Positions 22,976 to 34,345 of a stretch of 64,000 bases of DNA are shown in pieces. Position numbers and translations under genes: made by a program. The DNA lies in the NCBI GenBank assembly GCA_019096195.1, contig JAGTXK010000021.1, forward strand, positions 186,001 to 250,000, given 5' to 3'. Source of the DNA: Boletus sp. NGJ. Taxonomy: Eukaryota; Basidiomycota; Agaricomycetes; Boletales; Boletaceae. Position 1 is the first letter of the stretch. Every line of letters begins with the position of its first letter. The notes under the pieces were generated by a model. The model had not been told where the DNA came from, did not search any database, and was given only the letters and a program-made list of their open reading frames with translations.

Positions 22976-23908
22976 ATGTCTTCTGGTTTATACAAAGCAA
23001 GCCTTGGAGAATCTCCAGTCTATCATCATCGTCATTCATCCGACGTCGACGGTGTTCTCGTCTCGTTGCAACAGTGCCCGGGTAGTTTGCACGCTCCACT
23101 TTATCTCGTGCATGATGAGAGTGGGCTTGTGAACCACTACGAGCGTCTCTTGCCTTTGCACCGCGACGTGTGGGGGCTCAGCAATCCTCGTTTCTTCCAT
23201 GGAGAGCCTTGGGAAACAGTTGAGATGGCTCGGGCGTATGCACTCGCGATCGAGCAACATGCAAATGATGCCCCTTTGATGCTCGGAGGTCCGTCATTTC
23301 ATTTACACTCGCATGCTGTGTCATCTGACTCCAGGCCGTTCTTCCGCAGGCTGGTCATTTGGAGGCGTCGTTGCCTTTGAAACCGCCCGGATTCTCACAT
23401 GTCGCGGTGTCAAGGTGAAGGGCGTCGTTTTGATCGATTCGCCTCCACTATCGGCACCGCCCTTGTTGTCCGATGCCATCATCGGTCATCTTCTCCAAGA
23501 TCAAGAACGTACCGTCGACTCTCGGCGCTGGTCACGCGCCAGTTCAAACAGAGCACGGCGCTTTTGGACAAGTACGTACCCGGAATACGGGACGCGGCGG
23601 AGGTCCCACTTGGGTTTTTGCGCTGTACCGCGGGGTTCTGTCCCGATGGCATGGAAGGCGTTGCTGCGTGGTTCGGTGAACGAGACGACGTCGGGTCTGT
23701 TGTCGGACCTTGGGAAGCTTTGGCTGGACGGGCGGTGCCGGTGTGGGACGTACCTGGTCATCACTTTGAGCCCTTTTCGCACGTACATGTGAGTCGTTCT
23801 ACAATGCTTTGGATCAGGATGAGGGGGCTTGTGCTGATGCTGAATGCGTAGGTAAAGGAGACGTCGGCACAGCTTGATCGTGCATGCCGATACCTGGAGA
23901 CGCTCTAG
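22976..23908 (+). pseudogene. Polyketide synthase thioesterase domain, broken relic
   Basis: Exon 1 reads PLYLVHDESGLVNHYERLLP, DVWGLSNPRFFHGEPWETVE and ends at LMLGG. An intron at 23289-23349 leads to [16 protein letters not shown] with the nucleophile Ser, then VVLIDSPPL with the acidic residue. After DAIIGHLL the frame must shift (23500-23545) to reach [16 protein letters not shown] and PGHHFEPF, which holds the His. A last intron (about 23790-23850) leads to KETSAQLDRACRYLETL and a stop. This is the C-terminal thioesterase of fungal non-reducing polyketide synthases, which releases or cyclises the product. No synthase domains precede it. The frameshift and lack of an upstream enzyme mark it as a truncated pseudogene; a sequencing error plus a free-standing thioesterase is less likely. 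Confidence 0.85.
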
Positions 23909-24208
23909 CGTCCGAACTTGCATTCTCTTCTTTTTTTTCATGGATCGACCTCCTCGAGTTTCTGTCATTTCTCTGTGGAACGGAGTTTTTTCTTATATAT
24001 ATGCACGTCTCATTCATGCAATGGTACACTGTATCATATCGTTGGAACGCTTTCCTGTAGATTGGTACGGTAGTGTGTGGTACATATGGAGCGGATGACA
24101 ATCAAGCTGTGTCACAGTCACTCCTGCTTGAATTCTGCCAGTCTCACGTCTTCCTAGTCGACCGCGATTATTACCATTCGACTACTATTAGCCCAGTGAC
24201 GAATCTCG

Positions 24209-25673
24209 ATGCAACACCATCCTATCCCTGTCAGCTTTCCTTTTGATGCAGACCTGACGGACCTCATCCTCACTAAGCTCTCCGACATCTACAGCCTACA
24301 GTCCTTCGTCTTATCCTCAAAGTTCGTACGCAATGTCTTCAATACCCGCCGTGCTTCCATCCTTGGCGCTGTCGTATCTAACCATCTGGGCCCTGCCACC
24401 TCATCAGCTATGCGCCTCCTCAAAGTTATGATGGACGTTGATTCTTATTGGCATGGGTGGCTTTCCCCACTCGCAGTAAACAGACTTCCCAGAGAGGACG
24501 ATTTCCAACTGAACGATCTTCGCATCCACCTCACTATGCGAGAAGCCCACATGCTTGCCTCAAACCACAACGTTGTTCAAGAGTTCGAGTCGCTGTACAG
24601 CTGGAGGTGAACGATTTCTGTGAGTCTACACGACGTTCTCTGCCGCTCATGCGAGATATATCAGGAATAAGGATTCTCGGTCGTCCTTGAGTCGGCTCAC
24701 GCTGTGCGAGTCTGAGCGCTTCCAAACGGCGTTGTACAGAGTCTGGTTCGTCTGCGTCCTGTACGGTCGTCCTGCACCCGCGAATCGCGTCGGAAAAGCC
24801 AAGTCCAAGCGTCTCTCGGACATCCTCAAGGTTCTCGGACGGATGCAAGCCAAGTTTTTGCAAAGTTTCACAGCTTCACAGATGGAGCTACTTTTGGAAG
24901 CATGGGGGTTTATGGTGGGCCTGGCGACTTGGGCCGTTCGGGCCGAATTTTTCCCGCGGAAACGTCAGTGATTGCTTTATATTTTTGCTGTCCCTGATCC
25001 TCAACTTGAGCGGAAAATGAGAGATTGTCGCTCCCTGGAAGCGTATCTCCTCTGGTCGGGTCCAAGCACGACGTTACGAGCCTTCAAAGGCGAGATGACG
25101 AACGTAGACCGAAAAATCGTTCCTGCTCTATCAGCGTCGTATGAACAGTTTTGTGAAGTTTTCAACGCGGCGAGTTCGTCCAAGCAGTCAAGAATCGGGA
25201 TCTTAATATCGCTGAAAGAGTGTTTTGTGAATAGGCTAAAATGTATGTTTTCGTCCGTTGATTTCGACACTGCTGAGTACAATATGATTAGGCCAACAAT
25301 GCGCACGAGCACCCTTTGGAACCTTGTGGTGCGAATCAAGTTGGTTCCTCTTTTATGGCCATGGAATATTTGGGCTGACGTGTTGACCTTAGACTGGTCT
25401 TACTTACGCGGGATAGTTCCGCCTTCAGAGCTTTTCGAGTTCCTCGAGCTTCCTTGGTGGAACTCGTATATCGACGCAAATACCTTGGAGAAGATCTGTC
25501 ACAGTACACCATATGCCCAGCTTATCGGCGAAATATTTATCCACCGCTCAAAAACTTACAGAACTTGGAGACCGGGACACTGGCTTTGCATGACCTGCCT
25601 CCAGACATTCATGCGCGATAATACAGAAGCATTTTGTCGATCTCGGGGATACCCTGAGCAGGTTGATCAATGA
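24209..25673 (+). CDS. F-box-like domain protein
   Basis: The N-terminus MQHHPIPVSFPFDADLTDLI with ILTKLSDIYSLQSFVLSSKF is the helical leucine-rich start typical of F-box-like proteins in basidiomycetes, which expand such genes. An intron 24607-24664 (GTGAAC...ATCAG) joins it in frame to LTLCESERFQTALYRVWFVC. The C-terminal block (24990-25673) is rich in Trp and aromatic residues and ends GHWLCMTCLQTFMRD...YPEQVDQ. Between these, a TGA at 24969-24971 lies in or beside a possible second intron starting GTCAGT at 24965; I did not find a fully clean acceptor. F-box proteins bring substrates to SCF ubiquitin ligases, but here the partner and substrate are unknown. The gene may be intact or slightly damaged. 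Confidence 0.65.
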
Positions 25674-25836
25674 AACTCTGTTTTCCGGCAAGGTTGTGGG
25701 CAGACTAAATGTCATTTAGATGCTTTGATTCCATTTCTTGGCGTAATCAAACGTTGGTTTGCCTTACATCTGCTGTAGACTATTTCTTGGAATAATTCCG
25801 TTTCACTGACATCTCCGTGCTGCAGATACCCTCTGG

Positions 25837-26966
25837 TTAGTGCCTTGCTGCAAAGAGTTTCTCCTTTGGCTGGTCGACGCGGGAGGCTTTCCAGGCAGCG
25901 TAGTACAGGGGCAATCCGTCCGTCAACCCTGGCTTCTTTTGCTGCCAACCCAGCAGCGACCTGGCAAGGTACGGGCGAAGGAGGCCCGTGGTCGACAGAG
26001 CCTCCTCGAACACTGCACCGATCACACAACCATCAGTACTAAACCAACCCTAAAGATGAACCACAACGCACGGTTCGTAGGCTCGACCCATCTATGCGGT
26101 CCCTTTGCGCCCGAGACCTGGATCAGCTTCCGAAGGAAGTCGTCGATGGACTCTGTAGTCTCGTTGCCAGCATCTATCGCAAGTCCACCGAGGATCGGCG
26201 CCTTCTCGACTGCTCGGACGTACACATCCGCGAGATCGTCGGCATGGATGAGCGTAAAGCGTCCCCCGGGTTTCCCGTACCACGTAACCTGGCGCCCCGT
26301 CTGGGCTGCCTCAAACACCGAGTCCAACAGGGAGGCACTCTTGCCGTACAGCAACGCAGGGCGGATCACGATGCCGTTAACGCGGTCGCTTTTTAGTACC
26401 GCTTGTTCGATAGGGGGGCGCCACGAGACGAGCGTGACGGGATTCAGAAGTGGCGTCGTGTCCGAGACGAGCTCGTCTTGGCTCGAACCGTGTACCCATA
26501 CACCGGAGGTATAGATGTAGGAGACTTTTGGTGAGCCGGTGGGACGGGTGGCTTCGGCGGTGGTGGCGACGGTGTTGAGGAGGGTCATTGCAATGGTGCG
26601 TAGATCGGCGGTGCCTCCCAGGGCTTCGATGACGACGTCGACGGTGGGAATGAGGTGGGCCCACGCTTGCGTGTCGGTGGGTTCACTGATGATGGGAAAG
26701 ACTGCAGGGTGGATGTGAGTCGGTCTCGTTGTCTCTCTCTCGGGACGATGAGTCAGAGGGGAAACTCCAACGTACCCTCGTTTACGGCCAGCTGTTTGCT
26801 CTTTGTTTCGGAACGGGTGACGCCGTACACGATGTGCCCTGCTCTACTGAGAGCCTGAGCGATAGGGAAGCCGATGAAACCAGACGCTCTGGGAAGGGGT
26901 AGGTGAGTTTTTTGATCGCTCGTCACTCGCCGGAGGCTCTGCTCACCCGAAAACGAGCACTTTCAT
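25837..26966 (-). CDS. NAD(P)-dependent epimerase/dehydratase-like SDR
   Basis: Four exons, 26966-26947, 26888-26776, 26701-26072 and 26012-25837, join cleanly to 312 residues. The start MKVLVFGASGFIGFPIAQAL gives the Rossmann TGxxGxxG-type motif (GASGFIG) for NAD(P). Later come YIYTSGVWVHGSS (extended-SDR-like serine strand), PALLYGKSASLLDSVFEAA, and FTLIHADDLADVYVRAVEKA, the substrate-side region of atypical SDRs that resemble nucleoside-sugar epimerases and NmrA-like proteins. The usual YxxxK is not evident, as in atypical members. The intron within GTGCG...GTGCAG (59 nt) removes an in-frame stop near the 3' end. Cytosolic location is likely because no signal or membrane helix is seen. Substrate unknown. 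Confidence 0.88.
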
Positions 26967-27615
26967 ATTGTTCTGTGTATCAGCGATGAGAGGGGTATGA
27001 CGGCTCTGGAAGGCATTCGTCTGCGGATTATTATAGGGCAGTTATCGCAGGGCTTGGTAATGGTGAGAGAGCTGACGGCGATTTGATTTATTCCCGCTAC
27101 GGTAGTAGTGGGTCTTCTCATCCCCTCCCCCCTTCAACTCCATTTAGCGGGGATTTGCACGTTCCTGTCCGCAGTCTTTGCATCTAGGAGAGCTGACGGC
27201 AAGCTGATTTATAATAGGACAGTGGCTAACACTGCGGAGGGTCTTCCTTCCGATTTGAGGTAGCCCGCATCGAGGTTGCACAGATCATCCTGATGCTGGT
27301 TCTAGAATATAGGTCCCGTTACTAGGTGGTCTTTCATATGCAGTCTAGCGAAACCAAATAATTGTATAGACATAGTGACGAACCGTGAGCACGAAAACTA
27401 GCCAATAACTTGCTAGCTACTGGCTGGGTACGGCTGCAGCAACTTCATATTTGATGACTACGAATGACCAATACTCACAAATTTCATTATCTGATAAGGT
27501 TCATTAGTAAGTATGGATTCAGTTCATCAGCTCTGCTGACACTTGGATCCCTCATCCGGTTCATGTTATGCTATGCTTGATTGAAGTCGATCAACCATCA
27601 GACCTGCTGATCATC
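26967..27615. other. Intergenic region
   Basis: This holds the promoter of the minus-strand SDR gene. The word AGAGCTGACGGC occurs twice (near 27069 and 27189), each followed by TGATTTAT. No gene is seen. Confidence 0.5.
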
Positions 27616-27694
27616 GGTCTTGTAGTGTAGCGGTTATCACTTGGGATTCTGACATCATGTTCCCAAGACCCAGGTTCGAGTCCTGGCAAGACCT
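27616..27694 (+). tRNA. tRNA-Gln(CTG) with a 7-nt intron
   Basis: The acceptor arms GGTCTTG and CAAGACC pair perfectly. The D arm is GTGTAGCGGTTATCAC, and the T arm is CCAGG TTCGAGT CCTGG. The anticodon stem TGGGA/TCCCA encloses TTCTGA, the 7-nt intron CATCATG, and T, giving anticodon CTG. Box A (TAGTGTAGCGG) and box B (GGTTCGAGTCC) are good, and CTTTTT follows at 27697. A different register of the stem would give anticodon TCT (Arg); the Gln reading keeps U33 and a standard stem and fits fungal tRNA-Gln D arms. Confidence 0.85.
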
Positions 27695-27924
27695 CATCTT
27701 TTTATGCTTTTTACCGCTGCCCGGAACCATAGCCTCATCGCTTCATCATGTTATCGCCATCTATTGAGGACTTGCGAAACCATCGAATACTTGCTGCCCA
27801 GCGATTATTGACGTATTCGGTTGACCTTTGCATAATAGCGCGACGCGCTAACGGGTCAAGCATTACACACCACATCCTTCCTGCCCCGACATCGCCGCCA
27901 GTCCCGTATAGCGCATCCGTCGTG

Positions 27925-30900
27925 ATGGCTCTGAACAAGAATTTGAAGAAAGCCAAATTCTCCCCGTCGCAGCGGGTCGATGCAGAAGCACGTGATCACG
28001 ACGCGTCGACGAGTGCCCCACGCGTCTTGGCCAATTTCCCAGGGTTGATCAAACGTAATTCACCTCGCCCAAACACACCGAAAACATCTTCGACAGCGAC
28101 GACGACGACGACGAGAAGGTCACCCCCAACGACGCCCACCACCAACACTAATTCGGAGACAAGAGCGAGAACAAAGAGCAGTAGCCATCACAACGCCAAT
28201 ACCATGTCCGCGGAAACGCCTTCCACATCCAAACTAGCCCGCCTTACCCCGTTTACGCCCAAGCGACCCCTCTCTGTCCTTTCTAGCGGCGATCTCGCGA
28301 CCCCGTCCATCTTCAACACTGCGAAAAAATACAAGGCGATCCTCTCGACCGAGTCCCGGATTCGAACTGTCAAAGCCCCGGTGCATACATCTCTCGCACC
28401 CGCTCCAGGGACACCGACGAAAGATGGGTCACGCCCCAAGACACCTTCCACGCCGAGAGGTGCAAGTCCCGCGCCGGCATTGTTCATGGGACCTGGTGAC
28501 ATGTCCATGGATGTGAGTAGGGTCGACCCGGAAGAGGCGCTCGTCGACTTTCAGACGCTCGAGCCGGGAGACTTGTCGGGGGAGATTGATGAAAGTCAGC
28601 TACCCACTCCCGAATACGGCAAAGAAGACAAGGTTCTCGTTTCTATTCGGTGAGCTTCTGTTGGTGTTGTGTCCATGGTGAATGGCTGCTCAGTCGAGTT
28701 TATTTATTTATTTAGGATCCGCCCAACGGGCGCACAGGATGCTTGGGACATTTCCGTCCCCAATGCTATTAAACTTTTACCACAACATGCCAAAACGACG
28801 CTTACCACCCCCCCGGAATTCCACTTTGATGAGGTCCTCACAGGGTCTGAAAACAAACCGGTATACAACGCCGTCGCAAGAAGTCATGTGTGCGCTGCGA
28901 TGGAAGGCTACAATGCTGTCATATTCGCGTATGGCCAGACTGCAAGTGGGAAGACCTTCACACTTGTAAGCACACTTTCTAGAAAATCTCTTTCTCGAGT
29001 ACTCAGTGGGTGACAGTCTGGAAGTGACGACCAACCAGGTATCATCCCCCGAGCTATGAAAGATGTCTTTTCTCACATAAGGAAAACATCGACACGCGAG
29101 TATCTCCTTCGTTGCTCCTACCTTGAGATTTACAACGAAACCATTTACGACTTGCTTTCTCCACCTTCGGTATCGGCGACGCAACCTGTGCAAATTATTG
29201 GACAGGGTGTCCTAGCTCCTCTTCGAGAAGAGGTCGTCACAAGTCTAAAAGGTGTACGCGAAGTGATGGAAAGAGGAGAGAGACACCGCAGGACTGCGAG
29301 TACGGATTGGAACGAGAGGAGTAGTCGGAGCCACAGCGTATTCAGGCTTGTGATTGAAAGCAGAGAAAGAGGCGAGGGGAAGGCGGAGTCGAGTGGTAGA
29401 CAAACCCCAGGTGTGAGGCCGCCAACACCAGGAGGGACCAGATTGCAGACGATCGGAGGGAGGAGTGTGCAAATGTCTGTATTGGTAAGGTCACACTTTC
29501 GTCGCACACGGATTTGCACTGATAAAATTTGGTCCTCAGAGTTTGATCGACCTTGCAGGGTCTGAAAAGGCAACATCAGACAAGGAAAGAACGAGGGAAG
29601 GAAAGTATATCAATACCAGGTACATTTCCGACATGCCTGTGCTAATCGTTTATTGATGGAAATTCGTCAGTCTTCTTACTCTCGGAAGCGTCATTGGCAC
29701 TTTGGCAGAGAATGCCGCCAAGAATAAAAGGTATGACGGTCCCATGAAGTCCAGACAGAAAACATACTTACTGCCACCAGCGACCACGTCCCTTACCGTA
29801 ACTCCAAGCTCACCCGTCTCCTTCAGCCTTCGCTCGCTGGAGATGCTCGTATCAGTGTCGTTTGTACCATGAACCCAGATGTTCAAGCTGTCACGGAAAG
29901 CACGAGCACGCTGCAGTTTGCATCACGCATTAAGCGTGTGCAGCTGAGCGCAAAGAAGAAGGAAGTTGTCGATACAGATGCCCTCATTGAGAGATATCGC
30001 AAGGAGATTGAAGAACTCAAGACGAAGCTGACAGAGCGAGAAGCAGAGGCACCAGAGAGGAATCGACGAATGAGCGCACGAGAGGTATGTTTACCCCTGA
30101 ACCGCAATTCTTCCCGTCATATCTTACTCTTTTGGTTTTCTAGCAAATTGACGAATCCAAGGCGATGAAAGATCTCAATGCGCGGATACAGCAACTGACG
30201 AAGCTCATTTTGACGAGTCAGACCGTGGACGAGACCAAAGGGGATGAATCTCGTCCGGCGAGCCCATCCAAGGTCGATTTCGATATGTCGCCTTACCAGG
30301 TCAGTACCAACGCGCACTTACCTTGCGCAGTTTAATGACAGAACGTGCAGCTCCAACAAGAGCTCCTTGCTGCTCGACGTCAATTAGAGTCTCAGGCTAA
30401 CCAAATCCTCTCGCTGGAGGCTGCGCTCCTCGCTCGTCCTGAGCTCCCACCTGACGCGCCTGAAACGGAAAAGGACAAGTTGATTGCAGAGCAACAAAAG
30501 TCGATCCGAGAGCTCGAAATCGTTGTACGAGGGTACGAAGACAACCTCGGCGAACCTCTCCGCCAAGTTCGTGAAGACGTCGAACGGGAGTGGGAGGCCC
30601 GACTGGCCGCGGAGGTGAAACGACGGGAAGAGAAGGAAGCATGGGCGACTGAACTCGTGAGGCAGCTCGAGAAGGAGAAGAAGGTGAGGATCAAGTTGGA
30701 GGAGGAGAGGCGGGCGCTGGCGGCATTTGTGAGCAAGTTTGATGCGTTGGGATTGGGCGGAGGGAGCATGCTTCCGCCGTCTACTGTTTCCGTTCCTGTG
30801 TCGGCGGGATTGGGGAGGGCCAAGTCGTATTTGAGCAAGCTTGGGCCAGGTGGGCTTGGGGTCGTGGCGGAGGAGACAGAGAGCCCGATGAGGGTCGACG

Positions 30901-31067
30901 TGAAGAGCCAACCGAGTCTGCTGGACCAGACGCCAGAGGAGGAGTGGAGTCTGATGGAGGACATTAGCTTCGAGATGGAGGCTGGAAAGGGGAAACTTGT
31001 GAATGGAAAGAGAGGAGACAGTTTTTTAAAGGATGTCCTTGGTCGCAAGGAGAACATTCCGGTGTAG
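27925..31067 (+). CDS. Kinesin-7-like motor protein (CENP-E/Kip2 type)
   Basis: Eight exons (27925-28649, 28716-28965, 29017-29484, 29540-29619, 29671-29730, 29781-30084, 30144-30299, 30351-31067) encode 919 residues. A Ser/Thr/Pro-rich N-tail of about 240 residues precedes the motor domain. The motor has VSIRIRP, FAYGQTASGKTFT (P-loop for ATP), CSYLEIYNETIYDLLSP, NERSSRSHSVFRL (switch I), LIDLAGSEKA (switch II), YRNSKLTRLLQ and LQFASRIKRV. Predicted coiled coil follows (IERYRKEIEELKTKL and the last exon). The N-extension, central motor and coiled-coil tail fit plus-end-directed kinesin-7 proteins that act on microtubules in nuclear movement or mitosis. ATG at 27925 is chosen because the longer frame from 27748 lacks low-complexity N-tail character. 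A full motor and clean GT-AG junctions suggest an active gene. Confidence 0.94.
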
Positions 31068-32689
31068 GACGGACGGAGACCACAGTGGCAGATATTAATG
31101 TTTGGATATATGGATTGTTTTCTGTGCTGGTATGTTTTTCTCAAACTTTTTTTTCTCACTGTAGTTTACATTCACCGTTCACTGTCTTTACATGTGCTCT
31201 GGGTTTCAACGATTGCTGAGCAATCGATTTACGTCGTATGTCACCTTTATCAAACATCTAGCGAATGGAAGGTCATTCTCACCTCGTGACAACGACTGTG
31301 AGGGTACCCTCCTAGTCGACCCCATATAATAACACTGAACCTCCGACGACCATGCTGTTTCGACGCCCATTCCTCTCCCAAAACCCGCTGGGGCGTTCGC
31401 CTTTTCTCTTTCTCTAGGATGATTAGGCCAGCGTCTGCGTCAAAGGTCGAAGTTGCAGGATGCACATAGGCATGTTCCTGTGTGTGTAGAACAGGTCTGT
31501 ACGACACTTACCCTGAAGCCCGGGCGCTCTTTAGCGCTTTCTTTACCCCGAGGCTGGTTCAACTTTTACGCTCCAAGAAACATGGCGATCTCGTCACGAT
31601 CCGACATCGTCGAGGCCATATATGGACCTTCAGGTCCTCCCAAACGTCTTGCCGTGGTTTGGCTTTGGAACGTTACCCGCTTTTGCCTAGAATCGTTTCC
31701 AACGAGGACGACCATTCTCTGTGCTGAATACCGTGGAAGGGGGGAATCGTCCCTTCTGAATATTTGTCGGCAGGACGACGCAACTGGTACGGACGATAGG
31801 CTTCTTTCCGTTTTTGGCAGGCCCTGCATGCTGGCTGCCAACGTGTTAGCTTCCGAATCAAAGGGTCCGACAAGGGGACGTTAGGCCTTACGATCCGATG
31901 GAGGCCTGCCATCACGGTGTCTTCTTCATTGCCGTTGGTGCATTTCCAAGGGGTTTTCATGGTATCAGGTGGGCTTGTTCGGGTGTTTCCCGAATGTTTC
32001 TTCATCTCCGCTCACTCGAATAGGATCTCAAAATTGGCCTCCGACTGGCCATAATCATTTACGCGTTTCTGGTTAAACGATGCGTAGAGGACACGTCACG
32101 AGATTCGAAAGGGTGCAGACGACGCCACTCTGTCAGCTATTTGGTGGCATGTGCATTCCCCTCATTGCCTTCAAAAGGATCATCCCCCAAGGTTTATATT
32201 CGATGGTATAAGGTTTCACGCGTGAATGGTCTTCCGATCGGTATCACAGTGCCAGGCATTGAAACGGTGGAGCGTTGGCTCTCCTGATCCTCGTTGGACA
32301 AGCATGGTTCTCTGTGAATAAGTCACCGAAAGGGCCTAACGGAAACAGGGTCGCACATCCAGGGACACGGTGTCCGGAGGAACGCCGAAATACGGACGAG
32401 GTCGAACGACTGCGCGCGCACGCGAGATCATCAACAACATCAAACCGACGTATCGCGTTGTACCCGACAGCGATCGCAATGCTCACCCCTCACCCCTCTC
32501 CTTTCCAGCTCTTTTTCACTTTCTCAGATCTCCTCATGTGACCAATGAAGCAAGAAAAAATGATCGTTGTCATGTCATCCCGTTTTAGCTTACGCTGGGT
32601 CATCTGACATTGTAGGAGGACTCATCCGGTAGTGTGGGGTGAGATACGCCACACGCAGCATTTGCCCGAACTGATTTTCAGAACATCCT

Positions 32690-32760
32690 ATCATCTTTAC
32701 AGAGCGTCGTAAATAACATCAAACAGGGGTCTGCGAGAGGCCTCCATTAGTACTTCTTCT
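32690..32760 (+). promoter_or_regulatory. Orphan copy of the metallothionein upstream region
   Basis: GTAAATAACATCAAACAGGG and CTGCGAGAGG match the segment directly upstream of the TATA boxes at 33377, 36254 and 39281. Here the TATA box itself is missing (GAGAGGCCTCCA in place of GAGAGGTATAAAATCCCTCC) and no gene follows. Confidence 0.7.
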
Positions 32761-33376
32761 TGGTTCATGATATCGGGTGGACTTGGTTCGGCTGTCTCCC
32801 GGATGGCCCTCTCCATTTCCGCTCCTTGGAATAGGATTTTGAAAACTGTCCTTTGTGAGAAGTCATCACTCAGACGGCCCGGGATCTGACGCACGATGAA
32901 CCGATACGGCGCGCGCGCCATGCTCATCTACGCGAATCTGGTTAAATGAAGCCCAGAGGACGAATCACAAGTTTCGAAAGCTGGAAGACAACTCCACTCC
33001 GAGCGGTACTTGGTTACATGGGTTTTCCCTCGATGGGCCCCTAAGTTGTTGTGAGGCAGTGCTTATCAACGTTGGAACGTTTTCTCTCAAGTTAAGATTC
33101 AATACTACAAGGTTTCATGCACGGTCAGTCCTTCGTCTGTATCACTGTGGTAGGTGAGTAGGTTGTGAACCGGATTCTGTTGGACAAGTCACCATAAGAG
33201 CTGACGGCAATAGAGTAATGGAAAAGGTAAAGAGAAGGTCGTCCCATAGTGGCCGTGTGGCTTGAGAGTTGCGCCACACGCGGGCAACTGTCCACCTGAT
33301 CTCCAGAATACTCGGACAATGAGATATCGCATTTACAGAGCGTTGTAAATAACATCAAATACGGCTTTGCGAGAGG

Positions 33377-33383
33377 TATAAAA
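33377..33383 (+). promoter_or_regulatory. TATA box of metallothionein gene 1
   Basis: TATAAAA lies 88-94 bp before the ATG in the conserved frame GAGAGG-TATAAAA-TCCCTCC. Confidence 0.85.
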
Positions 33384-33470
33384 TCCCTCCATTACCCTGG
33401 GACGAACTCATTCTCCAGACCATCCACATCTAAACAACTCATTCTACATACTATCCTCACGTACAGCATC

Positions 33471-33740
33471 ATGCAGACCGTGAGTGATGGCTTGTTCTTC
33501 TTTCCGTGCGCTCTCGACGATGCGATGGCTGACGGTCGCGTTGGGCGACTTTCTTGCAGGTCATCTCCATCCCCGTTAACGAGGCGTGCTGCTCTGGCGC
33601 CGAAACTTGCAACTGCAGCTCTACGTATGTCTCCGATTCCTCGCCAGCCAGCCAACCAACTAACCACGTCGTTGATCTCTCGTCCGTCTTTTTTTTCGCG
33701 GTCTAGTTGCACCTGCACGTGCGGTGATTGCAAGCATTAA
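33471..33740 (+). CDS. Metallothionein-like peptide 1
   Basis: Exons 33471-33479, 33560-33624 and 33707-33740 (GT-AG introns of 80 and 82 nt) encode 35 residues beginning MQTVISIPVNEACC and ending CTCTCGDCKH. Eight Cys lie at 13, 14, 20, 22, 26, 28, 30 and 33 as CC, CxC, CxCxC and C. There are no aromatic residues, and Lys/Asp/Thr make up most of the rest. This fits short fungal Cu/Cd/Zn-binding metallothioneins, which chelate metals in the cytosol. Compared with copies 2 and 3 it has Thr for Lys at position 29 and Asn at 21. The introns hide it from plain ORF searches; the same start, splice sites and Cys spacing in three copies support it. Confidence 0.9.
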   Translation: MQTVSDGLFFFPCALDDAMADGRVGRLSCRSSPSPLTRRAALAPKLATAALRMSPIPRQPANQLTTSLISRPSFFSRSSCTCTCGDCKH

Positions 33741-34299
33741 ATGCCAAGCATGCAACAATGACCGAATTTCTACGTTCCCCCTTTCTGTTTTTCGGTCCCT
33801 GCCATAGGTGTAAATCTTAGTGTGTGCAAAGTGGTGCGCGAGAGCGTCGGTTGAATGGCAGTGATCCTTTTTGTTTATGTATGATGTGCGCTCGTCCAAT
33901 CTGATCGTGTTACCGCGTTTGTGGTCATTTGTGGGTTCGTTCGGTACCCGCCGTCCGTAGTAGTCGCTGGCAGGTAAGTTAGGGCTTTCCTTTGAGCATA
34001 CGATTCGACGTGTCATTACCGTCCTGAACTGGAATGTATCTCAAGGGTGACCAAGAGACATCTTTTCGTAGGGGTTCATCCATAGTACGACCAACACCCT
34101 GATAGTGGTCATCATGATAATTCTCCGTCCCTAAAAAACATCTCAAGGCACCGAATTAGAACTTGTAGAGCAGGGGTGTTACATGGTGAAAAATGATGTC
34201 TTTAAATTTGGCAATGGATCCGCGAGCCGCGATTTACCATATTTAGACATCGTTCGGGTGTAAACCTTTGCAGTGCTAGTACTGTTATCGATATTGAAA

Positions 34300-34345
34300 G
34301 CAGACAGCGCATTGAAGGAGGTCCTTGGGATGGAATAGAGTTACT
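34300..34345 (+). pseudogene. Relic of the kinesin C-terminus
   Basis: TTGAAGGAGGTCCTTGG can be read LKEVLG, against LKDVLGRKENIPV at the kinesin end (about 31027-31065). Sequence before it (CAGACAGCGCATTGAAGG) and after it (TGTTTTCTGTGT, GGTATGTTTTTCTCGAA) also matches the kinesin 3' end and 3' flank. The duplicated unit therefore began inside the last kinesin exon. Confidence 0.65.

Noticed and set aside
27748-27924. Upstream extension of the kinesin frame to 27748
   Set aside because: The frame is open but differs in character from the Ser/Pro/Thr-rich N-tail and lies close to the tRNA; ATG at 27925 is the more likely start.
30392-31159. 255-codon frame on the minus strand
   Set aside because: It lies fully antisense to the last kinesin exon, is rich in Ser and has no splice or motif support; it is a shadow frame.
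33471-33740. Unspliced 89-codon frame through all of metallothionein copy 1
   Set aside because: It is open only in this copy; copy 2 has stops in intron 1 and copy 3 shifts frame. The spliced 35-residue reading is shared by all three.
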